A stretch of DNA of 64,000 bases from Loktanella sp. GTDB lineage: Bacteria > Pseudomonadota > Alphaproteobacteria > Rhodobacterales > Rhodobacteraceae. Below, piece after piece: positions 7,479 to 16,557 of the stretch. The position numbers and the translations under genes are program-made. The stretch covers positions 372,001-436,000 of the forward strand of contig JAFPBO010000051.1 in NCBI GenBank assembly GCA_017390475.1, read 5' to 3'. Each line of letters begins with the position of its first letter. Position 1 is the stretch's first letter. A model generated the notes under the pieces. It made no database searches. It saw nothing but the letters and a program-made list of their open reading frames with translations, and was not told where the DNA came from.

Positions 7479-9947
7479 TCAGGGGTTGGACGGTCTCACG
7501 ATCTCGCGCCAGGTCGCCAGAAACCGGCTGCGGCGCTGCGGGTCAAGCCCGACCATCAGCACCGGGGCCAGCACGATGGGCTGGACAGCACCGCGCCCCA
7601 GCGTCGATATCCGTTCCAGCGTCCATGTGCCCGCCACCCCCGGCATGATCGCACCCAGCGCCGACGGACCCGCCGCGATCTGTTGTCCGGCGGGCGACAG
7701 CGCGAAATCGACAAAGCCACGCGCCAGATCGGGTTGCGATGCGCCGCGCGGGATCAGCATGCTGCGGGTCAGCACCAGAACATAATCATCCGGCACCACG
7801 ATTCCGATCCGCGCCCCCGCCGCCTGCCGCGCAAAGGCATAGGACCCCAGCACATTATAGCCGATGATCAGATCACCCGCCGCCACGCGGTCCAGTATCT
7901 CGGGGCTGGAATCGCTCAGATAGGCACCAACCCGGCCAAAAGCCGCCGCCAACCGCCAGAATTGTGACGAAATCTGTTGATCCTGCGAGGCAAGCAGATA
8001 GCCCACGCCGCTGCGCGCAATGTCATAGGTCGCCACCTGCCCCGCGAACCGCGCCGATTGCTGTTCCAGCAATTCCGCCAGTTCCAGATGGGTGCGTGGC
8101 TGGGTGCCCGGCGGCAAAAGCAGCGGATTATAGATGATCACCGCCGGTTCATAGGTAAAGCCGATCACCTCGGCCCGCCATTGCGCCCAGCCCGGCAGAT
8201 TTTCCAGCCAGGGCGAAGGATAGGCCAGGGCATAACCATCATTGGCCAGCTTGAGCTGCAGATCAGAGGCGGAACTGATCACCAGATCAGGCCCCGGCCG
8301 CAGCGTCCCGTCAACCACACCATTGTAAAGCGTATTGCTGTCCAGCTCGACATATGTCACCGCGACACCCGGATTCTGCGCCTGAAACCCGGTGATGAAA
8401 GGCGTGAACAGCGCTGTATCCGTCGTGCCCGCAATCACCATACGGCGGGTTTCCACGGCAGCGGCAGGAAAATCGCTTTCTGCCGCGCGCAGATCACCGG
8501 GCAGTATCGCGCCCGGCAGAAAGGCGCAGATCAGCAGCGCAAGGATCTGGCGACGCGGTGCCAGCTGTGGCGCATCCACGACGACAGGCAGGGTTGCGAC
8601 CACCTCCAGCCCGCCACCGGGGCGGTCCTGCAGCGTCAGTCGCCCGCCATGTCCGGTCACCACGCGCAAGGCAATGGCAAGGCCCAAACCAGAACCCAGC
8701 TTGCCTTCACCGCTTGCCCCACGTGTGAACCGCTCCAGCACGCGGGGTTTGTCCGCATCCGCGATCCCCGGCCCCCGGTCCAGCACCGCCAGCCGGATCA
8801 TCCCGTCCTTTGCAAGAGTCACATCCACCGCGATCTCGCCTTCGGAATAATGCAGCGCATTGTCGATCAGGTTGCGGATGGTTTCACGCAGGCCCACATG
8901 ATCACCCCTGATCACCGCAATATCGGCCCCGCTGCCGGTCTGGCGGCGCAGGCGCGGGCGCTGATCAAGGTCCAGCCGCCCGATCACATCATCGACCAGC
9001 GCAGTCAGGGACAGGGCCTGGCTCTCGTTCGCCTCCATCCGGTGGGCGATGGTGGCATCCATCAGCAATTGCGTCACCAGATGGCTGGCCTCGACCGACA
9101 TTTTGTGGATTCGCCCGACACGGGCGCGCAAGGCGGCTTCATCCGGCTCATCCAGCGCCAGTTCGGATTGCGCGCGCAGCGATGCCAGCGGATTGCGGAC
9201 CTGATGCGCCGCTTCGGCAACCAGCCCGCCCATCCGCGCGGTCGATTGCGCCAGCCGGGCCATGAACCCGTTCAGCCCGCCAACCAGATGCTGCACCTCG
9301 ACCGGGACCGGCACATCAAAGGGCGACAGGTCATCGGGCCTGCGCTGCCGCAAGGCACGTTCGATTGATACCAGCGGCGCAAAGGCGCGCCCGACCACCA
9401 CCCAGATCAGCCAAAGCGAAAGACAGGTCAGCAAGCCGACAGGCACCAGGGCGGCGCTGACGATCTGATGGGCCAGCGCTTCGCGCGCACTGCGGGTTTC
9501 CGCCAGCCGGATCGTCACCCAGCCGGTGCCATCCACGGTGGAAATCAGCCGGCCCAGCCGGACCATCCGCACCGGTTCGGCGTTATAGATGCTATCCGAC
9601 CACACCGGATCGACAGCATCGGCCAGCGGGACATCAAGGCCCAGATCGGGATAGCCCGTCACATGTTCGCCATCCGGGCCGGTCACAGCATAAAACAGAC
9701 GATCCTCGCCCGACACCATGGCAAAGGCAGCAAAGGGCAGTTCCACCGCGACTGCCCCGTCTTCGACCTGCACGGCACCGGCGATGGACAGGGCGGCGGC
9801 AGACAACAGCCGGTCATAGGCTTCGTCCACGCTGCGATTGGCATAATCGCGGATGAACACGACAAGCAAGGCCGCCGCCGCCAGCAGCATCGTCGCCGCC
9901 AGCAATAGAATCCGCCGGCGCAGCGACGGCGGGCTAGACCTGCGCAT
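7479..9947 (-). CDS. TctE-type sensor histidine kinase fused to a periplasmic substrate-binding protein
   Basis: One open frame of 822 residues. Residues 12-32 and about 163-188 are membrane segments flanking a periplasmic sensor domain of the 2CSK_N (TctE) type. A HAMP-like linker and a HisKA domain follow with the H-box AAHQVRNPLASL (His248), then the ATPase domain with N-box (about 359-363), G1 DRGPGI (390) and G2 GSGLGLAIA (419). The kinase ends near 460. Residues 468-485 form a further hydrophobic segment after Arg-Arg-Gln and before LRAAES, like a retained signal peptide, and residues 490-822 are an extracellular solute-binding domain. Topology would place that domain in the periplasm. 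The ATG at 9947 overlaps the regulator gene by 14 bases. Ordinary TctE kinases are about 460 residues, so the extra domain is the oddity. Confidence 0.85.
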   Translation of the reverse strand: MRRSSPPSLRRRILLLAATMLLAAAALLVVFIRDYANRSVDEAYDRLLSAAALSIAGAVQVEDGAVAVELPFAAFAMVSGEDRLFYAVTGPDGEHVTGYPDLGLDVPLADAVDPVWSDSIYNAEPVRMVRLGRLISTVDGTGWVTIRLAETRSAREALAHQIVSAALVPVGLLTCLSLWLIWVVVGRAFAPLVSIERALRQRRPDDLSPFDVPVPVEVQHLVGGLNGFMARLAQSTARMGGLVAEAAHQVRNPLASLRAQSELALDEPDEAALRARVGRIHKMSVEASHLVTQLLMDATIAHRMEANESQALSLTALVDDVIGRLDLDQRPRLRRQTGSGADIAVIRGDHVGLRETIRNLIDNALHYSEGEIAVDVTLAKDGMIRLAVLDRGPGIADADKPRVLERFTRGASGEGKLGSGLGLAIALRVVTGHGGRLTLQDRPGGGLEVVATLPVVVDAPQLAPRRQILALLICAFLPGAILPGDLRAAESDFPAAAVETRRMVIAGTTDTALFTPFITGFQAQNPGVAVTYVELDSNTLYNGVVDGTLRPGPDLVISSASDLQLKLANDGYALAYPSPWLENLPGWAQWRAEVIGFTYEPAVIIYNPLLLPPGTQPRTHLELAELLEQQSARFAGQVATYDIARSGVGYLLASQDQQISSQFWRLAAAFGRVGAYLSDSSPEILDRVAAGDLIIGYNVLGSYAFARQAAGARIGIVVPDDYVLVLTRSMLIPRGASQPDLARGFVDFALSPAGQQIAAGPSALGAIMPGVAGTWTLERISTLGRGAVQPIVLAPVLMVGLDPQRRSRFLATWREIVRPSNP

Positions 9948-10614
9948 CCTCGACCACGCGCAAAAGATACCCGACACCACGCACGGTCACCACCTCGACC
10001 CCGGCACCCGCAATCTTGCGACGCAGGCGCGAGACCAGCAGTTCCAGCGCATTTTCCGATCCGCCATCCTCCAGATCCGTCAGGCGCGACATCAGCCTTT
10101 CGCGGGTCAGCACCCGGCCTGCCTGCGTCATCAGCGCCTCCAGCAGACCCAGTTCGCGGCGTCCCAGATCCATGATCTTTCCATCCAGCGTCACGATCCG
10201 GCCCACCGGATCAAGCACCAGCCGCCCAAGTTCCAGCCGCGATGTGAATTGACCGACCGGGCGGCGCAGCAAGGCGCGCAGCCGCGCCTCCAGTTCACGC
10301 ATGTCAAATGGTTTGACCAGATAATCATCAGCCCCAAGGTCAAGCAGGCTCACCTTGTCATCAATCTCTGCCCTTGCGGTGATGATCAGCACCGGCAACC
10401 CCCGCTGATGTTTACGGATTTCGCCCAGAATGCTGATCCCATCGGCACCGGGAAGCGTCAGATCAAGGATCAGCGCATCCGTATCGCTCGCCTCCAGCCA
10501 GGGGATCACGTCGCGGCCATCCTTGTTCCAGGTCAGAATATGCCCGATCGCCGTCAACCGCCTTTCGATGGCCTCGCCGATATCAGGATTGTCTTCAACA
10601 AGCAGGATTTTCAT
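9934..10614 (-). CDS. tctD: TctD-like response regulator (OmpR family)
   Basis: A 226-residue two-domain regulator. The receiver domain has the acidic pair E7/D8, the phosphoacceptor Asp51 in LILDLTLPG and the switch lysine K101 in LVKPFD. The C-terminal winged helix has RRELGLLEALM, LTRERLMSRL and the wing TVRGVGYLL. The ATG at 10614 gives the usual MKILLVEDN start. It is phosphorylated by the fused kinase encoded immediately downstream with overlapping codons, and by position should activate tctC-tctB-tctA. The name tctD is by family and context. Confidence 0.88.
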   Translation of the reverse strand: MKILLVEDNPDIGEAIERRLTAIGHILTWNKDGRDVIPWLEASDTDALILDLTLPGADGISILGEIRKHQRGLPVLIITARAEIDDKVSLLDLGADDYLVKPFDMRELEARLRALLRRPVGQFTSRLELGRLVLDPVGRIVTLDGKIMDLGRRELGLLEALMTQAGRVLTRERLMSRLTDLEDGGSENALELLVSRLRRKIAGAGVEVVTVRGVGYLLRVVEDAQV

Positions 10615-10767
10615 AGCTGATTGTGCGGTCAAGTCCGGCAGCATGTAAAGTTCAATTCGGCGCTGCCCCGCGCATGGTCACGGGGCCGGACCGGCCCGCG
10701 TCCGCATCCTGTGCCGCCACGTCATATTCCCGGTTCCAATCCCGTCGTAAATACCTTAACCTGCCAG

Positions 10768-10787
10768 ATAGTTTAACACTAAACTAT
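10768..10787. promoter_or_regulatory. Perfect palindrome upstream of pdhA (candidate repressor operator)
   Basis: ATAGTTTA-ACAC-TAAACTAT is a perfect inverted repeat with 8-bp arms and a 4-base centre, in an AT-rich island 25 bases before the pdhA ATG. Its size and symmetry fit a dimeric repressor such as a MarR- or GntR-family protein, and its position would block a pdh promoter. The pdhA ribosome site GGAGGAG follows. The rest of 10615-10767 shows no gene. Confidence 0.6.
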
Positions 10788-10812
10788 ATGCTGCACCGGC
10801 GGAGGAGAACAC

Positions 10813-11823
10813 ATGCCACCCAAAAAGCCAGCCCCAAAATCCAATGTCTCAGCCGAGGAATTACTGGGCCATTACCGCGAAATGCTGCTGATCCGCCGGT
10901 TCGAGGAAAAAGCAGGCCAGCTTTACGGCATGGGCCTGATCGGTGGCTTCTGCCACCTCTATATCGGGCAGGAAGCCGTCGTTGTCGGCCTTGAAGCCGC
11001 GGCAAGTGAAGGCGACAAGCGCGTCACCTCCTACCGCGACCACGGCCATATGCTCGCCTGCGGCATGGACCCCAAGGGGATCATGGCAGAACTCACCGGG
11101 CGTGAAGGCGGCTTTTCCAAAGGCAAAGGCGGCTCCATGCATATGTTCTCGAAAGAGAAACATTTTTACGGTGGCCACGGCATTGTCGGCGCGCAGGTGC
11201 CACTCGGCGCGGGTCTGGCTTTCTCCGACAAATACAAAGGCAATGACCGCGTCACTTTCACCTATTTCGGCGATGGTGCGGCCAATCAGGGCCAAGTCTA
11301 TGAAACCTATAACATGGCCCAGCTCTGGGACCTGCCTGTCATCTTCGTGATCGAAAACAACGGCTATGCCATGGGCACATCGGTCGTCCGCTCGACCAAA
11401 TCACCCAGCCTCTGGGAACGCGGTGCCGCCTACGGGATCGCCGGTGAAGAGGTCGACGGCATGAATGTGCTGGCGGTGAAAGAGGCAGGCGAACGCGCCG
11501 TCGCCCACTGCCGCGCGGGCAAAGGGCCATATATCCTCGAAGTCAAAACCTATCGCTATCGCGGCCATTCAATGTCCGACCCCGCCAAATACCGGACCCG
11601 CGACGAGGTGCAGAAAATGCGCGACGAACGCGATCCGATCGAACAGATCCGCGATATGCTGCTGACCGGCAAACATGCCACCGACGAAGACCTCAAAGCC
11701 ATCGACAAGGAAATCAAGGCCGTCGTCAACGAAGCCGCCGAATTCTCCAAGGAAAGCCCGGAACCGCATCTGGACGAACTTTGGACCGATATCTACGCCA
11801 CAGAAATCCCGCAGGAGGCTTGA
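10813..11823 (+). CDS. pdhA: Pyruvate dehydrogenase E1 component, alpha subunit
   Basis: A 336-residue subunit of the pyruvate dehydrogenase complex. It carries the thiamine-diphosphate motif starting at GDGAANQGQVYE and ending in IENN (about residues 155-185), the early RRFEEKAGQLYGMGLI segment, and the phosphorylation-loop-like region YRYRGHSMSDPAKYR near 252. With the beta subunit it decarboxylates pyruvate and reductively acetylates a lipoyl group. GGAGGAG lies just before the ATG. It is the first gene of pdhA-pdhB-pdhC, with 3 bases to pdhB. Confidence 0.96.
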   Translation: MPPKKPAPKSNVSAEELLGHYREMLLIRRFEEKAGQLYGMGLIGGFCHLYIGQEAVVVGLEAAASEGDKRVTSYRDHGHMLACGMDPKGIMAELTGREGGFSKGKGGSMHMFSKEKHFYGGHGIVGAQVPLGAGLAFSDKYKGNDRVTFTYFGDGAANQGQVYETYNMAQLWDLPVIFVIENNGYAMGTSVVRSTKSPSLWERGAAYGIAGEEVDGMNVLAVKEAGERAVAHCRAGKGPYILEVKTYRYRGHSMSDPAKYRTRDEVQKMRDERDPIEQIRDMLLTGKHATDEDLKAIDKEIKAVVNEAAEFSKESPEPHLDELWTDIYATEIPQEA

Positions 11824-11826
11824 GCC

Positions 11827-13197
11827 ATGGCAATTGAAATTCTGATGCCCGCCCTGTCGCCCACGATGGAAGAAGGCACGCTCGCGAAATGGATGGTCAA
11901 GGAAGGCGATAAAGTCGCCTCTGGCGATATCCTCGCCGAAATCGAAACCGACAAAGCCACGATGGAATTCGAAGCCGTCGATGAAGGCATCATCGGCAAG
12001 ATCCTGATCGAGGCCGGCACCGAAGGCGTGAAGGTCAACACCGCCATCGCCGTCATGGTCGAAGAAGGCGAAGACGTGCCTGATGACAGCGCCCAGGCAG
12101 AAAAATCTGCCGAAAAAGAAGAAAAAGCCGAATCCGCCCCTGCCAAGACCCCCGCAGCGGCGAAACCCGCCGCCCCCGTCGCAGACGTCACCCCCGACTG
12201 GGCCGACGATGTCGAGGTCAAGGCAACCACCGTCCGCGAAGCGCTTCGCGACGCGATGGCAGAAGAAATGCGCCGCGACGACAATGTCTTCCTGATGGGC
12301 GAAGAAGTCGCCGAATATCAGGGCGCCTATAAAATCAGCCAAGGGCTGCTCGATGAATTCGGCGCCAAACGCGTGATCGACACCCCGATCACCGAACATG
12401 GTTTCGCGGGTATCGCCACCGGTGCCGCCTTCGGTGGCCTCAAACCCATCGTCGAATTCATGACCTTCAACTTCGCGATGCAGGCCATCGACCATATCAT
12501 CAACTCTGCCGCCAAGACGCTCTATATGTCCGGCGGCCAGATGGGCGCACCGATGGTGTTCCGTGGCCCCAACGGGGCCGCCGCCCGCGTCGGTGCGCAG
12601 CACAGCCAGGATTACACCGCCTGGTACATGCAGATCCCCGGCCTCAAGGTCGTCGCCCCCTATTCCGCCGCCGATGCCAAAGGCCTGCTGAAAACCGCGA
12701 TTCGCGACCCCAACCCGGTGATCTTCCTCGAAAATGAGATCATGTATGGCAAATCTTTCGACGTCCCCGTCATGGATGATTTCACCATCCCCTTCGGCAA
12801 GGCGAAAATCGAACGCGAAGGCACAGATGTCACCATCGTCTCCTTCAGCATCGGCATGACCTACGCCCTGAAAGCCGCCGAAATACTGGCCGAAGAAGGC
12901 ATCAGCGCCGAGGTGATCAACCTGCGCTCCATCCGCCCGATGGACACCGAAACCATCCTTGCGTCGGTGCGCAAAACCAACCGCTGCGTCACGGTCGAAG
13001 AAGGCTGGCCGCAAGGTTCTGTCGGCGGCTACATCAGCAACGTGATCATGCAGCAGGCGTTCGATTACCTCGACGCCCCGGTGATCAACTGCACCGGCAA
13101 AGACGTGCCGATGCCCTATGCCGCCAACCTTGAAAAACACGCCTTGCTGACGGCTGACGAAGTCGTCGAAGCCTGCAAATCCGTGACCTACCGCTAA
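11827..13197 (+). CDS. pdhB: Pyruvate dehydrogenase E1 beta subunit with N-terminal lipoyl domain
   Basis: A 456-residue protein: residues 1-80 are a biotinyl/lipoyl domain with the modified lysine in [13 protein letters not shown] (Lys43), residues 80-125 an Ala/Pro/Glu linker, and 130-456 the E1-beta fold with [18 protein letters not shown] and [17 protein letters not shown] ([17 protein letters not shown]). The lipoyl domain is nearly identical to that of pdhC, so the operon supplies lipoyl groups on both E1-beta and E2, a layout known in other alphaproteobacteria. The complex oxidises pyruvate to acetyl-CoA in the cytoplasm. Confidence 0.96.
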   Translation: MAIEILMPALSPTMEEGTLAKWMVKEGDKVASGDILAEIETDKATMEFEAVDEGIIGKILIEAGTEGVKVNTAIAVMVEEGEDVPDDSAQAEKSAEKEEKAESAPAKTPAAAKPAAPVADVTPDWADDVEVKATTVREALRDAMAEEMRRDDNVFLMGEEVAEYQGAYKISQGLLDEFGAKRVIDTPITEHGFAGIATGAAFGGLKPIVEFMTFNFAMQAIDHIINSAAKTLYMSGGQMGAPMVFRGPNGAAARVGAQHSQDYTAWYMQIPGLKVVAPYSAADAKGLLKTAIRDPNPVIFLENEIMYGKSFDVPVMDDFTIPFGKAKIEREGTDVTIVSFSIGMTYALKAAEILAEEGISAEVINLRSIRPMDTETILASVRKTNRCVTVEEGWPQGSVGGYISNVIMQQAFDYLDAPVINCTGKDVPMPYAANLEKHALLTADEVVEACKSVTYR

Positions 13198-13209
13198 GGA
13201 GAGACAGAG

Positions 13210-14541
13210 ATGCCCACAGAAATTCTGATGCCCGCCCTGTCCCCCACGATGGAGGAAGGCACACTCGCCAAATGGCACGTCAAGGAAGGCGACAAAGTCT
13301 CCTCCGGCGACATTCTGGCCGAGATCGAAACCGACAAGGCCACGATGGAATTCGAGGCCGTGGATGAAGGGGTGATGGGCAAGATCATGATCCCCGAAGG
13401 CACCGAAGGGGTAAAGGTCAACGATGTCATCGCCGTGTTGCTCGAAGAGGGCGAAAGCGCCGATGATATCGCTGCGCCGGAGAAATCGCAGGATAAGGTC
13501 CCGGATCAAGCCCGGGACGGCGACAGCGCTACCTCCGCAGCCCCGGCCCCCGCGCCGGGGCCTCAACAGAAGACATCAAACGAAACCGACACAAAAGCCC
13601 CCGCCGCCCCCGCAAAGGACGGCGAGCGCATCTTCGCATCCCCCCTCGCCCGCCGGATCGCCGCCGAAAAAGGCCTCGACCTGACCGCTGTCACCGGCTC
13701 CGGCCCCCACGGCCGCATCGTCAAAGCCGACGTCGACTCCGCCAAACCAGCGGCCAAGACCGACGCCCCAGCCAAGACCGAGGCCCCCAAAGCCGCCACC
13801 ATGGCAACCGGCCCCAGCACGGACGCTGTCATCAAAATGTACGACGGTCGCCCGTTCGAAGAAGTCAAACTCGACGGCATGCGCAAAACCATCGCCGCGC
13901 GCCTGACCGAGGCGAAACAATCCGTCCCGCATTTCTACCTGCGCCGCGATATCAACCTCGACGCGCTGATGAAATTCCGCGGCACGCTGAACAAGCAGCT
14001 CGAATCCCGCGGCGTCAAACTCTCGGTCAACGATTTCATCATCAAGGCCTGCGCCTTGGCCCTGCAACAGGTCCCCGACGCGAATGCCGTCTGGGCCGGA
14101 GACCGCACGCTGAAATTCGAAAAATCAGACGTGGCGGTTGCGGTGGCCATCGAAGGCGGCCTCTTCACCCCCGTCCTGCGCGACGCAGAGATGAAGTCGC
14201 TGTCGGCCCTCTCAGCCGAGATGAAAGACCTCGCCACCCGCGCCCGCGACCGCAAACTATCCCCCGGTGAATACCAGGGCGGCAGCTTCGCGATCAGCAA
14301 CCTGGGCATGTTCGGCATCGATAATTTCGACGCGATCATTAACCCGCCCCATGCCGCCATCCTCGCCGTCGGCGCTGGCGTCAAAAAACCCATCGTCGGT
14401 GCCGATGGCGAACTGGCCGTGGCGACGGTGATGTCGGTCACGCTATCCGTCGACCACCGCGTCATCGACGGGGCGCTGGGGGCGAATTTGCTGCAGGCGA
14501 TCAAGGATAATCTGGAAAATCCGCTGACGATGTTGGCGTAA
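13210..14541 (+). CDS. pdhC: Dihydrolipoamide acetyltransferase (pyruvate dehydrogenase E2)
   Basis: A 443-residue E2 core: lipoyl domain 1-78 with Lys43, a linker, a peripheral-subunit-binding domain about 138-175 ([19 protein letters not shown]), a second Ala/Pro/Lys linker, and the catalytic domain from about 215 ending with [12 protein letters not shown], where His416 is the active-site residue. It transfers acetyl groups to CoA. In the first linker, residues 96-103 (VPDQARDG) are encoded by a palindromic repeat at 13497-13518. The gene follows pdhB by 12 bases and is closed by a stem-loop at 14560. The E3 subunit is not in the window. Confidence 0.96.
   Translation: MPTEILMPALSPTMEEGTLAKWHVKEGDKVSSGDILAEIETDKATMEFEAVDEGVMGKIMIPEGTEGVKVNDVIAVLLEEGESADDIAAPEKSQDKVPDQARDGDSATSAAPAPAPGPQQKTSNETDTKAPAAPAKDGERIFASPLARRIAAEKGLDLTAVTGSGPHGRIVKADVDSAKPAAKTDAPAKTEAPKAATMATGPSTDAVIKMYDGRPFEEVKLDGMRKTIAARLTEAKQSVPHFYLRRDINLDALMKFRGTLNKQLESRGVKLSVNDFIIKACALALQQVPDANAVWAGDRTLKFEKSDVAVAVAIEGGLFTPVLRDAEMKSLSALSAEMKDLATRARDRKLSPGEYQGGSFAISNLGMFGIDNFDAIINPPHAAILAVGAGVKKPIVGADGELAVATVMSVTLSVDHRVIDGALGANLLQAIKDNLENPLTMLA
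13497..13518. repeat. Palindromic repeat inserted in frame in pdhC
   Basis: The bases form a stem-loop with 7-bp arms GTCCCGG and CCGGGAC around ATCAAGC. Similar arms occur outside genes at 30584-30750 in this window. Inside pdhC the element is read in frame as part of the flexible linker after the lipoyl domain, where an insertion should be tolerated. Confidence 0.7.
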
Positions 14542-14559
14542 TTCAGGTGACAAACAGAA

Positions 14560-14590
14560 AAGCCCCGCCAGATGGTGGGGCTTATTTGTT
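14560..14590. terminator. Stem-loop terminator after pdhC
   Basis: A 10-bp stem from AAGCCCCGCC to GGTGGGGCTT with one G-U pair and the loop AGAT, 19 bases after the pdhC stop, followed by ATTTGTT. On the minus strand the stem is followed by TTTCTG, so it can serve both pdhC and the convergent DUF2971 gene. Confidence 0.75.
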
Positions 14591-14614
14591 AAGGCTATTG
14601 AATCTGATCCTTAG

Positions 14615-15358
14615 TCAGCCAAATACTGCTTTGACTGCGGGAAGAGTATGCTCATTCCCTTTTTCGCACTCGTCCATGTTCCAGAAACGTTTGCACACTT
14701 GGTCGATAACTTCAAAGCGCCTGAATGATGGTCTTGTTTGAATGACTTCAACTTTTTTTGGGTAGTCTTTTACATCTTCCCGAATATTCAGGATGCCCTT
14801 GCCGCATCTATATCCAACAAAAACGCGTCTAAGCATGAAAACGTTGTCTTCATGTTCCTGAAACGGCAAGAAATAGTTTTCACCCATCTTACGAACTTTG
14901 TCCGGCGTTAACGGAACATGCAGGCGTTGCTCTTTTTCATAAGACCAATCTTCTGACTTTGTGCCCAAAACTTCTTTGATATTATCAATATTAACTTTTT
15001 CTTTAAATCCGGCTAGGGTCAGCCCAGGAAACAGCTTCTCACCCTGATATTTGACTTTGAAGACATGATCATCTGCGACCTCAATTTCGAGACACGCTCC
15101 CTCGTGATTGTCGGTGTAATGCGCCCACATAGCCGGAGAGTGTCGCGTTTCACTCAAGCAGATCAGTCCGATCATTAGTGCAAATTTATTAATTTGCTCT
15201 TTGTGTACCCTTCTGAGCTCTCTGTCGGATGTGTCATACGCTGCCTGTTCAAAAGGATCATTAAGGCTTCCGTACCTACCATAGCGCGATAATTTCACCT
15301 GCTTCTCTTGTAGGATTGTACGAAGGAACTTTTGACCGGTATAATAATACAAAATCAA
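14615..15358 (-). CDS. DUF2971 domain protein, AT-rich and probably acquired
   Basis: A 247-residue protein that I place in the DUF2971 family from its start MILYYYTGQKFLRTIL, the SLNDPFE motif, the region CLSETRHSPAMWAHYTDNHE and the Cys-Leu-Glu-Ile strand. The start is a TTG at 15358, chosen because GGAGGT lies 7 bases before it and no ATG is available; longer frames run into GC-rich DNA of cysE. Codon use and base composition are clearly AT-richer than every neighbour (many AAA, TTT, ATT codons), which points to horizontal transfer. Function of the family is unknown; members are often found as single accessory genes. It lies between the pdh terminator and cysE. Confidence 0.75.
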   Translation of the reverse strand: MILYYYTGQKFLRTILQEKQVKLSRYGRYGSLNDPFEQAAYDTSDRELRRVHKEQINKFALMIGLICLSETRHSPAMWAHYTDNHEGACLEIEVADDHVFKVKYQGEKLFPGLTLAGFKEKVNIDNIKEVLGTKSEDWSYEKEQRLHVPLTPDKVRKMGENYFLPFQEHEDNVFMLRRVFVGYRCGKGILNIREDVKDYPKKVEVIQTRPSFRRFEVIDQVCKRFWNMDECEKGNEHTLPAVKAVFG

Positions 15359-15393
15359 AATAATTACCTCCAACTTAAGACCAAGGCTCCCCC

Positions 15394-16197
15394 TCACTCC
15401 CGAAACAAATGATCCATCGTCACCGACGGCTGCGCGCATCCGGCCTCGCCGACGATCCGCGCTGGCACCCCGGCCACGGTCTTCATCGGCGGCACATCGT
15501 CCAGCACCACGGACCCCGCCGCGATCCGGCTGCAATGGCCGACCTTGATATTGCCCAGCACTTTCGCGCCCGCGCCGATCAGCACGCCATTGCCGATCTT
15601 GGGGTGGCGGTCGTCGTCCTCTTTCCCGGTGCCGCCCAAGGTCACCGAATGCAGCATTGACACATTATCGCCGACGACGGCGGTTTCCCCCACCACGATC
15701 GAATGGGCGTGATCAATCATGATCCCTTTTCCGATCTTTGCCGCCGGGTGAATATCAACGCCGAACACTTCACTGACCCGCATCTGCACGAAATAGGCCA
15801 TGTCGCGGCGGCCCTGTTGCCACAGCCAATGCCCCAGCCGATAGGCCTGCACCGCCTGAAACCCCTTGAAGAACAGCAAGGGCTGGATGAACCGGTGGCA
15901 GGCCGGGTCACGGTCATAGATCGCCACCAGATCGGCCCGTGCCGCCAGCGTCAGCGTCGGGTCCAGCACATAGGCGGCATTCGCGGTCTCACGCAGAATC
16001 TGCTCCGACATCTCGGCAGAGGCGAGTTTCATCGCAATTCGGAACCCAAGTGCGGAATCAAAGGTCAGGTGATGCAGCACACCGGCATGAATCAGCCCGC
16101 CCATCAGCGGCTCTGCCTCGATGGCGGCTTCGGCTTCTTCGCGGATCCGGTGCCAGACCGGATCAAGATGGCTCAGGGCGGCTTTGGTCTGTCGCAT
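15394..16197 (-). CDS. cysE: Serine O-acetyltransferase
   Basis: A 267-residue enzyme that makes O-acetylserine from serine and acetyl-CoA, the first step of cysteine synthesis. The N-terminal helical part (VWHRIREEAEAAIEAEPLMG) is followed by a left-handed beta-helix of hexapeptide repeats from about residue 150: DIHPAAKIGKGIMIDHAHSI, VVGETAVVGDNVSML, HSVTLGGTGK and KIGNGVLIGAGAKVLGNI. The catalytic His in DHAH and the GGTG loop are present. The C-terminal tail ends in Met-Asp-His-Leu-Phe-Arg-Glu rather than the Ile seen in enzymes that form the cysteine synthase complex, so that interaction is uncertain. Confidence 0.94.
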   Translation of the reverse strand: MRQTKAALSHLDPVWHRIREEAEAAIEAEPLMGGLIHAGVLHHLTFDSALGFRIAMKLASAEMSEQILRETANAAYVLDPTLTLAARADLVAIYDRDPACHRFIQPLLFFKGFQAVQAYRLGHWLWQQGRRDMAYFVQMRVSEVFGVDIHPAAKIGKGIMIDHAHSIVVGETAVVGDNVSMLHSVTLGGTGKEDDDRHPKIGNGVLIGAGAKVLGNIKVGHCSRIAAGSVVLDDVPPMKTVAGVPARIVGEAGCAQPSVTMDHLFRE

Positions 16198-16275
16198 CGG
16201 TTCGTCCTTTTCCTAGACCTCTGTTCTAATCCGGATCGGGGGCTTTCGCCAAGACCAAAGCAGTGATCTGTCACA

Positions 16276-16557
16276 TCACGATGGTTGATCCCCGATCCGC
16301 AGCGCGATCATCGCCAGACAGCGCAGATATTCCGGCCCCAACGTCGCCGGGCGCGGCACCATCGGCAGCCGCGACGCCGCCGACATCAACGTGCCCACCC
16401 CGTGGGCCGGATGCGCCCGCCCGGTGCGCAGGTAATGGCGGCTGCCACAGGCGGTCGCGACCAGAATCTGTTCCAGCAGTTCACCGCGCGCTACCTCCGG
16501 CACTGCCAGCAACACGCGCGTGACCCATTCCAGATCCGCCAGATGCAAACCGCGCAT
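16276..16557 (-). CDS. Small conserved protein trailing the GTA megatron (DUF7742-like)
   Basis: A 93-residue protein starting at the ATG at 16557, which overlaps the gp15 stop by one base. It begins MRGLHLADLEWVTRVLLAVP and contains RTGRAHPAHGVGTLMSAAS, a pattern I associate with a small family (DUF7742) found directly downstream of gp15 in Rhodobacteraceae. No signal peptide or membrane segment is apparent. Role unknown; coupling to gp15 suggests that it works with or is expressed together with the tail genes. The family name is from memory and less sure than the gene call. Confidence 0.75.
   Translation of the reverse strand: MRGLHLADLEWVTRVLLAVPEVARGELLEQILVATACGSRHYLRTGRAHPAHGVGTLMSAASRLPMVPRPATLGPEYLRCLAMIALRIGDQPS

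Noticed and set aside
9934..9980. Longer start for the kinase fusion at 9980
   Set aside because: It would extend the overlap with the regulator gene and adds residues unlike the family; ATG 9947 gives a normal Arg-rich N-terminus before the first membrane segment.
11569..13566. A 665-codon open frame antisense to pdhA, pdhB and pdhC
   Set aside because: Composition is Phe, Gly, Asp and His in repeats caused by the third-position GC of the real genes; no domain seen.
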